Below are positions 39,217 to 47,773 of a stretch of DNA of 64,000 nt, in pieces (position 1 is the first letter of the stretch; every line of letters starts with the position of its first letter). The stretch is from Leptolyngbya sp. SIOISBB. Its GTDB lineage: Bacteria > Cyanobacteriota > Cyanobacteriia > Phormidesmidales > Phormidesmidaceae. Made by a program: the position numbers and the translations under genes. The notes under the pieces were generated by a model. The model had not been told where the DNA came from. It saw nothing but the letters and a program-made list of their open reading frames with translations, and searched no databases. The stretch spans positions 5,828,001-5,892,000 of the forward strand of contig JAAHII010000001.1 of assembly GCA_010671905.1 (NCBI GenBank), written 5' to 3'.

Positions 39217-39642
39217 ATGAAAATTGCCTTTGCAACCAAAGATTCTCTGGCCATCAACGGTCATTTTGGTTCGGCCAAACAGATTGACATCTATGACATC
39301 AACACCGAGGGCTACACCCTCGCCGAAACTGTGACCTTTGGCGGCAACCTGAAGCAAGACGGTAACGAAGACAAACTCGTACCCAAGATGAACGCCATCC
39401 AGAATTGCACCATCGTCTACGTGGCCGATATTGGCCCCGGTGCTGCTGCCCGCTTGATCAACAAAAACATTACGCCGATCAAGCCCACCGATCCCGATAT
39501 CCCAATTGCCGAGGTGCTTGATCGCCTGGTGATCACCTTGAAAGGCAGCCCCCCACCCTGGTTGCGCAAAGCCCTACGCCAGGATGCGGCCCCCAGCTTT
39601 GAAGAAGACTACATCGAAATCGAGGAGGAAGTTACCGTATGA
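39217..39642 (+). CDS. nifX: NifX, NifB-co/FeMo-co carrier
   Basis: A 141-residue NifX: MKIAFATKDSLAINGHFGSA, then FDIYDI-like QIDIYDINTEGY, and CTIVYVADIGPGAAARLI. NifX binds NifB-co or the VK cluster and shuttles it around NifEN. The ATG at 39217 follows an AAGGAG ribosome site. An acidic tail (EEDYIEIEEEVTV) ends the protein. The stop overlaps the next gene (ATGA). Confidence 0.95.
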   Translation: MKIAFATKDSLAINGHFGSAKQIDIYDINTEGYTLAETVTFGGNLKQDGNEDKLVPKMNAIQNCTIVYVADIGPGAAARLINKNITPIKPTDPDIPIAEVLDRLVITLKGSPPPWLRKALRQDAAPSFEEDYIEIEEEVTV

Positions 39643-40118
39643 GCCCCGTCACTGTTGCCCCTGAAGTTACCCCTGCTTTGTTAATCGATAGCTCGCCCTT
39701 ATTGAAGGCGATCGTCCAGCAAATTCGCGCTAACGACGCTTACGGCACCTATCGCAACTGGGCTGATGAGCTGCTGCTCAAGCCCTACATCGTCAGCAAG
39801 ACGGACAAAAAAGACATTCCCTTAGAAGAGGAAATTGATCCGCTAACCAAGAGTCGCATTCTGTCCTACTACCGAGCGATCGCCTACTGCATCGAACAAG
39901 AAACTGGCTCCCTGGCTCAAGTCGTTGTTGACCTAAACCATGAAGGCTTTGGCTGGGCCTTAGTCTTTGCTGGCCGCCTGCTTCTCGTCAGCAAAACCCT
40001 GCGGGATGCTCAACGCTTTGGCTTCAAGTCCCTCGACAAGATGAAAGCTGAAGGCGAAAAGCTGATTCAAAAGGGGATTGAGCTGGCGGAGAAATATCCC
40101 GAGGTTCGAGAACTGTAG
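39639..40118 (+). CDS. NifX-associated nitrogen fixation protein, DUF269
   Basis: A 159-residue DUF269 protein: LKAIVQQIRANDAYGTYRNW, ITKTD-like VSKTDKKDIPLEEEID, and FGWALVFAGRLLLVSKTLRD. The family is found almost only in nif clusters next to nifX; its reaction is unknown. It overlaps nifX by four bases, so the two are translationally coupled. Confidence 0.93.
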   Translation: MSPVTVAPEVTPALLIDSSPLLKAIVQQIRANDAYGTYRNWADELLLKPYIVSKTDKKDIPLEEEIDPLTKSRILSYYRAIAYCIEQETGSLAQVVVDLNHEGFGWALVFAGRLLLVSKTLRDAQRFGFKSLDKMKAEGEKLIQKGIELAEKYPEVREL

Positions 40119-40162
40119 GGAGTGGGGGGTGTGAGGGTAATTGGGTAGCAGGGGATAAGCGC

Positions 40163-40238
40163 AACCACCCAACTACCCAGCCACCCAACTACCTAACCCA
40201 ACCACCCAGCCACTCAGCCACCCAACTACCCACCACCT
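40163..40238 (+). repeat. ACCCNNNN octamer tract before the DUF683 gene
   Basis: Nine or more ACCC/ACTC units at 8-base spacing (spacers AACT and AGCC alternate) run to within 4 bp of the DUF683 ATG. This is the longest such tract in the window. Confidence 0.85.
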
Positions 40239-40241
40239 ACC

Positions 40242-40466
40242 ATGACCACGACCACGGCAACTCCTACCGACATCGATGCGCTGAAAAAGCAAATCAAGCG
40301 GCTCAACAGCAAAGCGGGACAGATGAAGATGGACCTGCACGATATTGCTGAAGGACTGCCCGCCGACTTGGAAAAGCTGCCTGATGCCGCTGCTGCTACA
40401 TACGACATTTACTGCCAACTGCGCGACTTGAAACAGCAACTCAAAACTTTGGAGACTGCCCAATGA
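40242..40466 (+). CDS. DUF683 (CCE_0567-type) small nif metalloprotein
   Basis: A 74-residue helical protein (LKKQIKRLNSKAGQMKMDLH, then DIAEGLPADLEKLPDAAAAT) of the DUF683 family, which is restricted to nif clusters; a homologue (CCE_0567) was crystallised as a helical-hairpin metal-binding protein. Precise role unknown. Its stop overlaps the nifW start (ATGA). Confidence 0.9.
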   Translation: MTTTTATPTDIDALKKQIKRLNSKAGQMKMDLHDIAEGLPADLEKLPDAAAATYDIYCQLRDLKQQLKTLETAQ

Positions 40467-40780
40467 ATATCACGCTTGCTAACTTCAACACCCTCACCAA
40501 AGCCGAAGAGTACCTGGAGTTTTTTGGCATTAGCTACGACCCCCAAGTCGTCAACGTCAACCGCCTGCATATTCTGAAAAAGTTCTCCCAGTTCATTCGG
40601 GAAAACGGCATCGACGCGGGCAGTCTCACTGACGAGGCCACCTTCAATCAGACCCGCGAGGCCCTCACCAGCGCCTACGAACTGTTCACCACATCTAATT
40701 CTGTGGAACAGAAGCTGTTCAAGGTCTTCCAAGAGCATCCCAGCAATGTCGTGATGGTCTCTGAGATTGAAGTGGAGTAG
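40463..40780 (+). CDS. nifW: NifW, MoFe protein stabilising/assembly factor
   Basis: A 105-residue NifW: LTKAEEYLEFFGISYDPQVV, NVNRLHILKKFSQFI, and YELFTTSNSVEQKLFKVFQE. NifW binds and protects immature MoFe protein. It is translationally coupled to the DUF683 gene. Confidence 0.94.
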   Translation: MNITLANFNTLTKAEEYLEFFGISYDPQVVNVNRLHILKKFSQFIRENGIDAGSLTDEATFNQTREALTSAYELFTTSNSVEQKLFKVFQEHPSNVVMVSEIEVE

Positions 40781-40882
40781 GGAATAGGGGACAGGGGACA
40801 GGGGACAGGGAATAGGGAATAGGCCACAACCTAAAACCCAAAACCTAAAACCCATACACCCTCATACCCTCCCCATCCCCCC

Positions 40883-40956
40883 GTAGGGGCGAGGCATTCT
40901 CGAAGTCACTGACTGGTCAAGTCCAAATTGTTCTTTCGAGAATGCCTCGCCCCTAC
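40883..40956. repeat. 22-bp perfect inverted repeat, GGGGCGAGGCATT family
   Basis: The left arm starts GTAGGGGCGAGGCATTCTCG (40883) and the right arm ends CGAGAATGCCTCGCCCCTAC (40956); the full arms are 22 bp and perfect, with a 30-base loop. A further half-copy (GGAATGCCTCGCCCCTGC) follows at 40963-40980. It lies in the nifW-hesA gap and could stop or stabilise the nif mRNA. Confidence 0.88.
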
Positions 40957-41009
40957 CCCACCGGAATGCCTCGCCCCTGCTCACCCTGCTCCCCATTCAC
41001 CCTACCCCC

Positions 41010-41801
41010 ATGCCCCTTTCCCCGACCGAACAAGAACGCTACCGTCGCCAAATGCAGCTTCCGGGCTTTGGCGAAGCGGCGCAGCTGCAGCTCAAAAACA
41101 CCACGGCTTTGGTCACAGGTGTGGGCGGGCTCGGTGGCACGGCGGCGCTGTACCTGGCAGTGGCGGGAGTCGGCAAGCTGATTTTGGTACGGGGCGGCGA
41201 CCTGATTCGGGACGACCTCAATCGGCAAGTTCTGATGACCGATGACTGGGTGGGCAAACCTCGGGTCTACAAGGCCCAGGAGACCTTGTCGGCCTTGAAT
41301 CCAGACATCGAGATCGAGGCCGTCTGTGAGTATGTCGCCGCCGACAACATCGACCCGCTAGTGCAATCAGCTGATATTGCCCTGGACTGTGCCTTCGATT
41401 TCAAGGAGCGGGATTTGCTAAATGGAGCCTGTGTGCGCCACGGCAAACCGATGGTGGAAGCGGCCATGAACTCGATGGAGGCCTATTTGACCACCATCGT
41501 GCCCGGTCAGACGCCCTGCCTGACCTGCCTCTATCCCGAAAAGCCGACTTGGGATCGCTGGGGCTTTGGGGTACTGGGGGCAGTGTCTGGAACGCTGGCC
41601 TGTCTAGCGGCGCTGGAAGCCATCAAGTTGATTACCGGTTTGGGTGAGCCGCTGCTCGGGCAACTGTTGACGATGGATCTGGCGCGGGCGGAGTTTACCA
41701 AACTGCGGACTTATCACGATCCTAGCTGCCCGGTTTGTGGCGGCATTTCGAACCATCCGAAAAAGCCGATTGAATCCCCGTTAGCTACTGCTGCACTTTG
41801 A
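41010..41801 (+). CDS. hesA: HesA, ThiF/MoeB-like E1 family protein
   Basis: A 263-residue ThiF-fold protein: RYRRQMQLPGFGEAAQLQL, nucleotide motif GVGGLGGTAALYLAVAGVG, ALDCAFDFKERDLLN, and two Cys pairs (PCLTCLYP, CPVCGG) that bind zinc. It adenylates an unknown partner, possibly in molybdenum or sulfur processing for nitrogenase. Found next to hesB in cyanobacterial nif clusters. Confidence 0.92.
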   Translation: MPLSPTEQERYRRQMQLPGFGEAAQLQLKNTTALVTGVGGLGGTAALYLAVAGVGKLILVRGGDLIRDDLNRQVLMTDDWVGKPRVYKAQETLSALNPDIEIEAVCEYVAADNIDPLVQSADIALDCAFDFKERDLLNGACVRHGKPMVEAAMNSMEAYLTTIVPGQTPCLTCLYPEKPTWDRWGFGVLGAVSGTLACLAALEAIKLITGLGEPLLGQLLTMDLARAEFTKLRTYHDPSCPVCGGISNHPKKPIESPLATAAL

Positions 41802-41811
41802 GGAAACGTTG

Positions 41812-42087
41812 ATGCCCTGGTATCTCTGGCTGCCGCTTTTAGCGATCGCTCTGCACCAATTGCACCGCCGCGAAGACGAAATTATTCAACTGGTCTTTGG
41901 GTTGCTGATGGTCGCTGCGATGGGGGGGCTGATCTTTACGGCTTCGTGGGTGGTTCACCTGGGTCTCATCGTCGTTTTATTCGTCTTGCCGATTTGTGAA
42001 GTGAAATTTCAACCGTCTTCCTCTGCGCAGTGCGATCGCCCCTGTTTAAGAAAGTCCTTGTGTCGAACTCAAGAGACTTTTCAATAA
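41812..42087 (+). CDS. Small two-helix membrane protein between hesA and hesB
   Basis: A 91-residue protein with two hydrophobic segments (WYLWLPLLAIALHQL and VFGLLMVAAMGGLIFTASWV, extended by VHLGLIVVLFVLPIC) and a Cys-containing basic tail (CDRPCLRKSLCRTQ). The ATG at 41812 comes 10 bp after hesA with a GAGGAA ribosome site. I do not recognise the family. Position and coupling suggest it serves nitrogen fixation, for example by anchoring HesA at the membrane, but this is inference. Confidence 0.65.
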   Translation: MPWYLWLPLLAIALHQLHRREDEIIQLVFGLLMVAAMGGLIFTASWVVHLGLIVVLFVLPICEVKFQPSSSAQCDRPCLRKSLCRTQETFQ

Positions 42088-42123
42088 CCCCTCTGCTTCC
42101 CTATTTTCTCAAGGAGAATTCCC

Positions 42124-42486
42124 ATGAACATTACCCTCACCGAAGTTGCTGAACTGCGTTTACGAACCTTCCTCAAGTCGAAGGTGGATTCTCCCGAACG
42201 GGGCGTGCGTATTGGCGTTCACGATGGCGGTTGTAACGGCTATGAATATGACGTCAAGTTAGCTAAATCGCCCCATGCTGACGATATCGTGCTCGATAAT
42301 GGCCGCATCAAATTGTATGTCGATCCGACCAATGCCTCCCTGCTCGACGGCATCGAAGTCGACTATATCGAGAGCCTGGTCGAAAGCGGCTTTAAGTTTT
42401 CGAACCCCAACGCGACTGATACCTGTGGCTGTGGCAAGTCATTCAAAGCCGGTGACTGCACCCCCAAGGGCGTTGCTTGTTCGTAA
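42124..42486 (+). CDS. hesB: HesB/IscA-type Fe-S assembly protein
   Basis: A 120-residue A-type Fe-S carrier with the three conserved cysteines in the contexts DGGCNGYEYDV and TDTCGCGKSF. Unlike IscA it has an extra C-terminal Cys (GVACS). It should deliver Fe-S clusters to nitrogenase proteins. AAGGAGAA ribosome site. Confidence 0.94.
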   Translation: MNITLTEVAELRLRTFLKSKVDSPERGVRIGVHDGGCNGYEYDVKLAKSPHADDIVLDNGRIKLYVDPTNASLLDGIEVDYIESLVESGFKFSNPNATDTCGCGKSFKAGDCTPKGVACS

Positions 42487-42609
42487 CCGTATGAGTCGTG
42501 GGTAGTGAGTCGTGAGTCGTCAGCCGGATCCCGAGTTCTGCTTGACCCCTCACGACCGACTACCCACCGCTGACCACCTCAAAATTTCCCTTCAAGAGGA
42601 GACCGACCC

Positions 42610-42909
42610 ATGACGACTTATCAAGTTCATCTCATCAACAAAAAGCGCAAAATCGACATCACGATTCCCGTTGAGGATGACATGTATATCCTTGATGCGG
42701 CGGAAGAGAATGATCTCGAACTTCCCTTTTCTTGTCGGGCGGGCGCTTGTTCTAGCTGCGTCGGCAAGGTGGTGGAAGGCGAAGTCGATCAAGAAGATCA
42801 ATCCTTCTTAGAGGACGCCCAAATTGAGAAAGGCTTTGTGCTGCTATGTGCCGCTTATCCCCGCTCTGATCTGACGATCAAGACCCATATGGAAGCCTAT
42901 TTGGTCTAG
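42610..42909 (+). CDS. fdxH: FdxH, [2Fe-2S] ferredoxin to nitrogenase
   Basis: A 99-residue plant-type ferredoxin with ligands in [12 protein letters not shown] and, 30 residues on, LLCAAYP. The N-terminal [20 protein letters not shown] with Lys/Arg residues near the start is the FdxH-type feature linked to nitrogenase binding, in contrast to photosynthetic PetF. Donates electrons to NifH. Its TAG stop coincides with the start of a TA-flanked repeat-like sequence. Confidence 0.93.
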   Translation: MTTYQVHLINKKRKIDITIPVEDDMYILDAAEENDLELPFSCRAGACSSCVGKVVEGEVDQEDQSFLEDAQIEKGFVLLCAAYPRSDLTIKTHMEAYLV

Positions 42910-43016
42910 GGGGCGTCATCAGTTAATCCCAGAAACCTGGTTTTACGCTGATTAAGCCGCCTGACGCAGAGCCGTTAAGAGGTATCGCTCTCGTACTTTA
43001 ATTAGGAGTCAAACTC

Positions 43017-43547
43017 ATGTCTAAAATCGGAATTTTCTACGGTAGCACTTCAGGCGTCACGGAAGAAATCGCCGAAAAAATCCGCGACGAAATTGGCGAA
43101 GACAACTGTGACCTCTACAGCATGGAAGAAGATTTTGATGACGCTGAAGATCTCCTGAAGTATGACTATCTGCTACTGGGATGTTCCACTTGGGGCGCGG
43201 GCGAAGTGCAGAATGACTGGCGAGAGCCCCTGTTTGATATGGAGATCGAAAGGCCAGATTTTTCGGGCAAAACGATCGCGATCTTTGGGCCTGGTGATTG
43301 CGAAGGTCACAGCAAACACTTTGTCGGTGCCTTGGGCACGCTGTATGACCAATTCAAAGCCCTCGGGGCCAAGCTGGTGGGGGCTGTTGCCACCGATGAC
43401 TATGCCTTTGAAAAATCCACCGCCATTCGTGACGGCAAATTCGTCGGTTTGCCCCTCGATGAAGTGAATGAAAGTGACAAAACTGACCAGCGCATTACCG
43501 ATTGGTTAGAGCTACTCAAGGCTGATTTTCCGGCGATCGCCGCCTAA
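43017..43547 (+). CDS. nifF: Long-chain flavodoxin (nitrogenase electron donor)
   Basis: A 176-residue flavodoxin: FMN phosphate loop IFYGSTSGVTEEIAEKI, CSTWGAGEVQNDW, and FGPGDCEGHSKHFVGALGTL with the long-chain insertion. It would reduce NifH under iron limitation. The nif context supports nifF over isiB. The usual GLGDQxGY motif reads GPGDCEGH, a modest deviation near the FMN isoalloxazine ring that may alter its potential. Confidence 0.85.
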   Translation: MSKIGIFYGSTSGVTEEIAEKIRDEIGEDNCDLYSMEEDFDDAEDLLKYDYLLLGCSTWGAGEVQNDWREPLFDMEIERPDFSGKTIAIFGPGDCEGHSKHFVGALGTLYDQFKALGAKLVGAVATDDYAFEKSTAIRDGKFVGLPLDEVNESDKTDQRITDWLELLKADFPAIAA

Positions 43548-43610
43548 AAAAATTAGCCCCATGGAAGCGGCGGTGAGCTACCGCTTCACCACAGAGAGGA
43601 GAACTGCATC

Positions 43611-43910
43611 ATGACTTATGTAACTGGATTGACCTTTGGGGGCGCAACCTGGACGCCCCAATATCTGCAAGAAATCATCAAAGAGAAATGCCTCGGTTGT
43701 GGCCGCTGCTTCAAAGCCTGTGGTCGGGGCGTCATGGCGCTGATTGCGTTGAATGAAGACGGTGAAGTCGTGGACGAAGATGATGACGATGACGAAGTTG
43801 AACGCAAAGTCATGGCTGTCGTCAACGCGGCTAAATGTATCGGGTGTCAGGCCTGCGATCGCGTTTGTCCCAAAGACTGTCACGTTTATGAACCGCTCGC
43901 GGCCACTTGA
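43611..43910 (+). CDS. fdxB: FdxB, nif-specific ferredoxin III
   Basis: A 99-residue [4Fe-4S] ferredoxin with [13 protein letters not shown] and [13 protein letters not shown] separated by an acidic stretch ([13 protein letters not shown]), as in the nif-specific ferredoxin III family. Electron carrier of the nif system, probably for cofactor assembly or the enzyme. GAGAGGAGAA ribosome site. Confidence 0.93.
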   Translation: MTYVTGLTFGGATWTPQYLQEIIKEKCLGCGRCFKACGRGVMALIALNEDGEVVDEDDDDDEVERKVMAVVNAAKCIGCQACDRVCPKDCHVYEPLAAT

Positions 43911-44646
43911 TCTTGCCGTTCGATGGCGTGAGAGCCGTGCTGGTTTACGACGCTCACGCTATTCAGTGAATTTGCAAAGGGGGTGATTCCCATGGGTGAG
44001 CTCAGGCTGTTCTTCACCCGATGAATAAACAGCCAATCGCATCCTAGGGCGCGTCGTCAATTAAAACCAAAACGCTTTCGGTGTAGGCATTACCGCGCCC
44101 GCTCCATAAACCTAGCTAGGGGCTGAACCGCCTTCAGTATCAGGATTTAACCACTAATTAATGACAGCCCCTAGTTTCAGTCAAGTTGGATGTTTTCCAG
44201 CTGTTCACAACATCACGTTAAAGTTGCTAAGGATGACCGATAAAACTTGGCGACTTAAATCAGAGGAGATCATGCCAATTCTTCGAGATCGGCTTCCCCA
44301 CCCCATCCTGGCAATGCCGGGAATTCCAGGGGTCAGAAAGCCAGATGTGTAAACTGGTCTCAGAGAATCGGGATAAGACCGCTCAACATCAACCCGTCCA
44401 TCTCAAAACCTAGATTTTGCCACCTTTTAGGCTTGGGCTTTTTTCAATTTCCTGCACAGAAAAAGGTTCATCGATCACATTTCCGGATCTAGTGAGTCAT
44501 GCCCGTTTTTTGAGGTATCAGAACTGCTGAATAGTGGCTGAAATTCACTCGCTTCAGAAATGCTGTCAAGAGGTTCCCAAAAGCTACGATCGCCGATGCT
44601 GACGTGGTTAATCACATTTCGTCCCAAACGTTACGAGGATAGTCCC
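43911..44646. other. Long spacer with a MITE, upstream of the CBS-CP12 gene
   Basis: About 735 bp. It contains the 125-bp element at 44047-44171. The 64-codon open frame at 44161-44352 has no supporting features and begins inside the element. The last 200 bp probably hold the promoter of the CBS-CP12 gene. Confidence 0.55.
44047..44171. mobile_element. 125-bp TA-flanked MITE, copy 1
   Basis: Starts GGGCGCGTCGTCAATTAA and ends TTAATGACAGCCCC, an imperfect terminal inverted repeat, with TA on both sides inside CTAG. Internal blocks (AAATCCT, CAGCCCCTA, GGGCGCGG) match in order the 126-bp element at 48982-49107 in the opposite orientation. No coding. TA/CTAG flanks fit an IS630/Tc1-mariner-type parent, as inference. 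Confidence 0.72.
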
Positions 44647-45252
44647 ATGACGAAAGCTAAAGATGTGATGACCCAAGAAGTTGAAACCGTTAAAGGGTCA
44701 GCCACTGTTGCTGATGCTGCTAAGTTGATGAAATTCAAAGGTATCCATTCGCTCCTAGTGGAGCCGCGCACCGAGGAAGATGCCTATGGCATTGTGACGG
44801 ATACCGATATCGTCAATCAGGTGGTGGCCTTTGGCAAAGACCCCAAAGCCGTTAAAGTCTACGAAATCATGACGAAGCCCTGCATTGTGGTGAATCCTGA
44901 CTTAGCGGTGGAATATGTGGCTCGCCTCTTAGCCCAATGTGGCATCGATCGCGCCCCGGTCATTCAAGGGGAGTTGCTCGGCATTGTGGCTCTCAACGAC
45001 ATCCTGCATCGCAGCGACTTTATCGATCATCCTCGCGTGCCGTTGCTGCAGAAGGCGTTGCAAGCTGCCGTTGCCGAAGCTCGGGCGGTGTCAGCGGTGA
45101 ACCCGCCTGATGCGGAAGCCTACCAACTCGCCTGGGAAGAGGTGAACGACATTGAAGCTGAGTTGGCCTTTATCCAGGGTGTGGGGCCTGACCAAGCGGC
45201 TCAAGAAGCGTTTGGGGAAGTCGTTGCCAAACCGAAATCGACCGTGGTTTAG
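44647..45252 (+). CDS. CBS-pair protein with C-terminal CP12-like domain
   Basis: A 201-residue protein with two CBS motifs (AKDVMTQEVETVKGSATVAD; YEIMTKPCIVVNPDLAVEYV), which bind adenosine nucleotides, followed by a CP12-like helical segment (AYQLAWEEVNDIEAELAFIQ). CBS-CP12 fusions are cyanobacterial and have been noted near nif genes; CP12 itself controls Calvin-cycle enzymes. It may link energy charge to carbon flow or nitrogenase, as inference. The redox cysteines of CP12 are absent. ATG at 44647 gives the family start MTKAKDVM. Confidence 0.85.
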   Translation: MTKAKDVMTQEVETVKGSATVADAAKLMKFKGIHSLLVEPRTEEDAYGIVTDTDIVNQVVAFGKDPKAVKVYEIMTKPCIVVNPDLAVEYVARLLAQCGIDRAPVIQGELLGIVALNDILHRSDFIDHPRVPLLQKALQAAVAEARAVSAVNPPDAEAYQLAWEEVNDIEAELAFIQGVGPDQAAQEAFGEVVAKPKSTVV

Positions 45253-45403
45253 TTGCTGCCCATCATGAGATCCCCCTGCTGCCGCCTGCTCACCAGGGGA
45301 GCAGCGGGGGAGTCGCCAACCCCCAACGCTTGAGTCCAGCCTTGAATTGAGATTGTTTCAAAAAACTTCATTTTCAGGTAATCGCCTTGCGCGATCGCGA
45401 TCC

Positions 45404-46084
45404 ATGTGTGACTTTTGGCAACGTTGGAAACCGAAAAATCTAGAAATCCCTGACCAAAGTTTCATGGAATTTGAGCATCGCTGGTCTAGTTATTACAAAG
45501 TGGTGGAAGGTCGTCCTCCCCGCGAAACTTTAATGAAAGCTTTAGAATTATTTGCCGCTGAAAGTGATTCTAAGGAGAGGAAAAGTCGCCAGTTTGCAGT
45601 GGATTTGGGCTGTGGCAATGGGCGCGATACGGCGACACTCTTGCAACAAAATTGGCGAGTTCTTGCCATTGATGGCCAGGCGGAGGCGATCGACCAACTA
45701 CGCCAGCGTCCCGACCTGAACCGGACGTATTTGGAGGCTCGCGTCCAAAAATTTGAAGCTCTCACCTTGCCGCCAGAGGTCGAGTTGGTCAATGCCAGTT
45801 TTTGTTTACCTTTTTGCCCAGTTGAACACTTTTCTGAGCTGTGGGAGGTTATTGTTACTTCACTGAAAAAGGGCGGTCGATTTTCCGGTCAATTGTTCGG
45901 CGATCGCGATTCTTGGGCCACGTTATCCAATATTTTGACCCACACGCGATCGCAAGTTGATCAACTCCTGCAATCCTTCGATATTGAGTTTTTTGAAGAA
46001 GAGGAGCACCCCGGAAAAACTGCCCTTGGAGAAGACAAATATTGGCACATTTACCAAATTGTGGCCCGTAAATCAGGAGATTAA
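45404..46084 (+). CDS. Class I SAM-dependent methyltransferase
   Basis: A protein of about 226 residues with SAM motif [16 protein letters not shown], motif II-like [14 protein letters not shown] and [15 protein letters not shown]. It resembles tellurite-resistance TehB-type or thiol methyltransferases. Substrate unknown. The stop is directly followed by cysK (TTAATATGCCC), so both may be co-transcribed in a sulfur-related unit. ATG at 45404 preferred over TTG at 45347. Confidence 0.75.
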   Translation: MCDFWQRWKPKNLEIPDQSFMEFEHRWSSYYKVVEGRPPRETLMKALELFAAESDSKERKSRQFAVDLGCGNGRDTATLLQQNWRVLAIDGQAEAIDQLRQRPDLNRTYLEARVQKFEALTLPPEVELVNASFCLPFCPVEHFSELWEVIVTSLKKGGRFSGQLFGDRDSWATLSNILTHTRSQVDQLLQSFDIEFFEEEEHPGKTALGEDKYWHIYQIVARKSGD

Positions 46085-46085
46085 T

Positions 46086-47102
46086 ATGCCCATTGCCCAC
46101 GACGTGACCGAACTTATCGGCCAGACCCCTTTAGTTCAGCTCAACCGCATTCCCCAGTCAGAAAACTGCCCAGCGCGAATTGTGCTCAAGCTGGAAGGCA
46201 TGAATCCAGCGGCCTCGGTCAAAGACCGCATCGGGGCCAACATGATTCGCGCTGCCGAAGCGACGGGCGCGATCGAGCCGGGGAAGACGGTGCTGATTGA
46301 ACCGACGTCGGGCAATACCGGCATTGCGTTAGCCATGGTGGCGGCCGCTAAGGGCTATCATCTGGTGCTCACGATGCCCGACACCATGAGCCTAGAACGT
46401 CGCGCGATGCTTAACGCCTACGGGGCCGAGTTGGTGTTGACACCAGGCAGTCAGGGGATGAAAGGCGCGATTGCCAAAGCTGCAGAGCTGACCGAGATGA
46501 TTCCCGATGCTTACATGCTGCAGCAGTTTCAGAATCCTGCTAACCCAGCCATTCACCGGGAGACGACGGCGGAGGAAATTTGGGCCGATAGCGAAGGTGA
46601 GGTCGACATCATCATTGCGGGGGTCGGCACTGGCGGCACCGTTACCGGGATTGCTGAGACTCTCAAACCGCGCAAGCCCAGCCTGCAAATTATTGCGGTG
46701 GAGCCAGAAAACAGCCCCGTCCTCTCTGGCGGTAGTTCTGGCCCCCACAAAATCCAGGGGATTGGGGCGGGCTTTGTGCCAGAGGTGCTGCGGACGGAAT
46801 TGCTGGATGAGGTGGTGCAGGTTAGCGATGACGAAACGATGGTCTATAGCCGTCGGCTCGCTCGCGAAGAAGGACTGCTCTCTGGCATTTCGGCTGGGGC
46901 CGCCCTGGCAGCTGCCCTCAAAGTCGGTCAGCGTCCGGAGAATGCTGGCAAGCTGATTGTCGCGATTCAGCCCAGCTTTGGTGAGCGTTACCTGACCAGT
47001 GCGCTGTTCCAAGATTTGCCCGCCCGTGAACCCTCGGTGTTGGCCGATTTGCCCTATGTCAAAACGCCCGAGTCGGCTCCGGCTCTAGTGGCGCAAGACT
47101 AG
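46086..47102 (+). CDS. cysK: Cysteine synthase A (O-acetylserine sulfhydrylase)
   Basis: A 338-residue PLP enzyme: PLP lysine at 46 in [14 protein letters not shown], the [10 protein letters not shown] loop, [17 protein letters not shown], and [11 protein letters not shown]. It makes cysteine from O-acetylserine and sulfide. Start at 46086 yields the canonical [17 protein letters not shown]. Location in the nif island suggests supply of cysteine for NifS. Confidence 0.95.
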   Translation: MPIAHDVTELIGQTPLVQLNRIPQSENCPARIVLKLEGMNPAASVKDRIGANMIRAAEATGAIEPGKTVLIEPTSGNTGIALAMVAAAKGYHLVLTMPDTMSLERRAMLNAYGAELVLTPGSQGMKGAIAKAAELTEMIPDAYMLQQFQNPANPAIHRETTAEEIWADSEGEVDIIIAGVGTGGTVTGIAETLKPRKPSLQIIAVEPENSPVLSGGSSGPHKIQGIGAGFVPEVLRTELLDEVVQVSDDETMVYSRRLAREEGLLSGISAGAALAAALKVGQRPENAGKLIVAIQPSFGERYLTSALFQDLPAREPSVLADLPYVKTPESAPALVAQD

Positions 47103-47132
47103 GGCCTCATCGATCTGTGTGGAGAACTTGAT

Positions 47133-47630
47133 ATGAATGCTCTGTTGACTGACGGCGATCGCTATTCTTGGTATCACGCTCCCGAGGAGATTAAACAACT
47201 CCTGCACGCGGCGGTTGAAACCTGGGAAGACACCGCTCAGTCAGAGCAGTTCATCTTGCAAGCGCTCGCCCATCCTCAAACCGATGTGGATACGTTGGTG
47301 AGCGCTTACCGCTACTTTTTCTACAAGCAGAAGGACGCCATGGCTAGACGCTTAGCTATGCAAGTGATGGCGGAAATTCGCCAAGCCGAAGACTTGCCAG
47401 AAGCCTGGGAAGAATTGCAGCCCATCTTGCAGGAACGCCTGCTCGATCCAACGATTCGGTTATACCTCAGCGCCTACACCGCTTTGGGAGTGATGCTAGC
47501 GCGCTGGGGAGCCTTTCAAGCGGCGATCGAAATCGCCGATCGCGTCAAACAATTAGATGAAAAAGACGAATTTGGCGCGGGCATTCTCGTCAAAATTCTG
47601 AGCGCTCGCGAGTCGGAGTTTCAGATTTAG
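47133..47630 (+). CDS. Conserved helical protein of the nif island, unknown function
   Basis: A 165-residue all-helical protein (FILQALAHPQTDVDTLVSAY, then RYFFYKQKDAMARRLAMQVM) with a TPR-like look but no clear motif. It sits 30 bp after cysK and before the cupin gene. I do not recognise the family. Its place suggests a nif accessory role. Confidence 0.6.
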   Translation: MNALLTDGDRYSWYHAPEEIKQLLHAAVETWEDTAQSEQFILQALAHPQTDVDTLVSAYRYFFYKQKDAMARRLAMQVMAEIRQAEDLPEAWEELQPILQERLLDPTIRLYLSAYTALGVMLARWGAFQAAIEIADRVKQLDEKDEFGAGILVKILSARESEFQI

Positions 47631-47689
47631 TTCTGAGTTTTGGGGTCTGAATTCAGCATTCAGCGTTATCAGCTCACACCATCAATTCA

Positions 47690-47768
47690 ACCACCGACCC
47701 TGCCACCCTCATACCCTCTTACCCTGCCACCCTCACACCCTTCTTACCCTGCCACTCTCATACCCTTC
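47690..47768 (+). repeat. ACCCNNNN octamer tract before the cupin gene
   Basis: ACCC units at 8-base period (spacers TGCC, TCAT, TCTT, TGCC, TCAC, TTCT) run to 6 bp before the ATG at 47774, with one period slip near 47745. Confidence 0.85.
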
Positions 47769-47773
47769 TCGCC

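Noticed and set aside
40163-40238. CRISPR or coding repeat
   Set aside because: Period is 8 bases with a degenerate half, too short for CRISPR and not a multiple of three.
44161-44352. Possible 63-residue gene upstream of CBS-CP12
   Set aside because: Starts inside the MITE, no ribosome site, no recognisable content.
46392-47012. 206-codon frame antisense to cysK
   Set aside because: Shadow of cysK; no family features.
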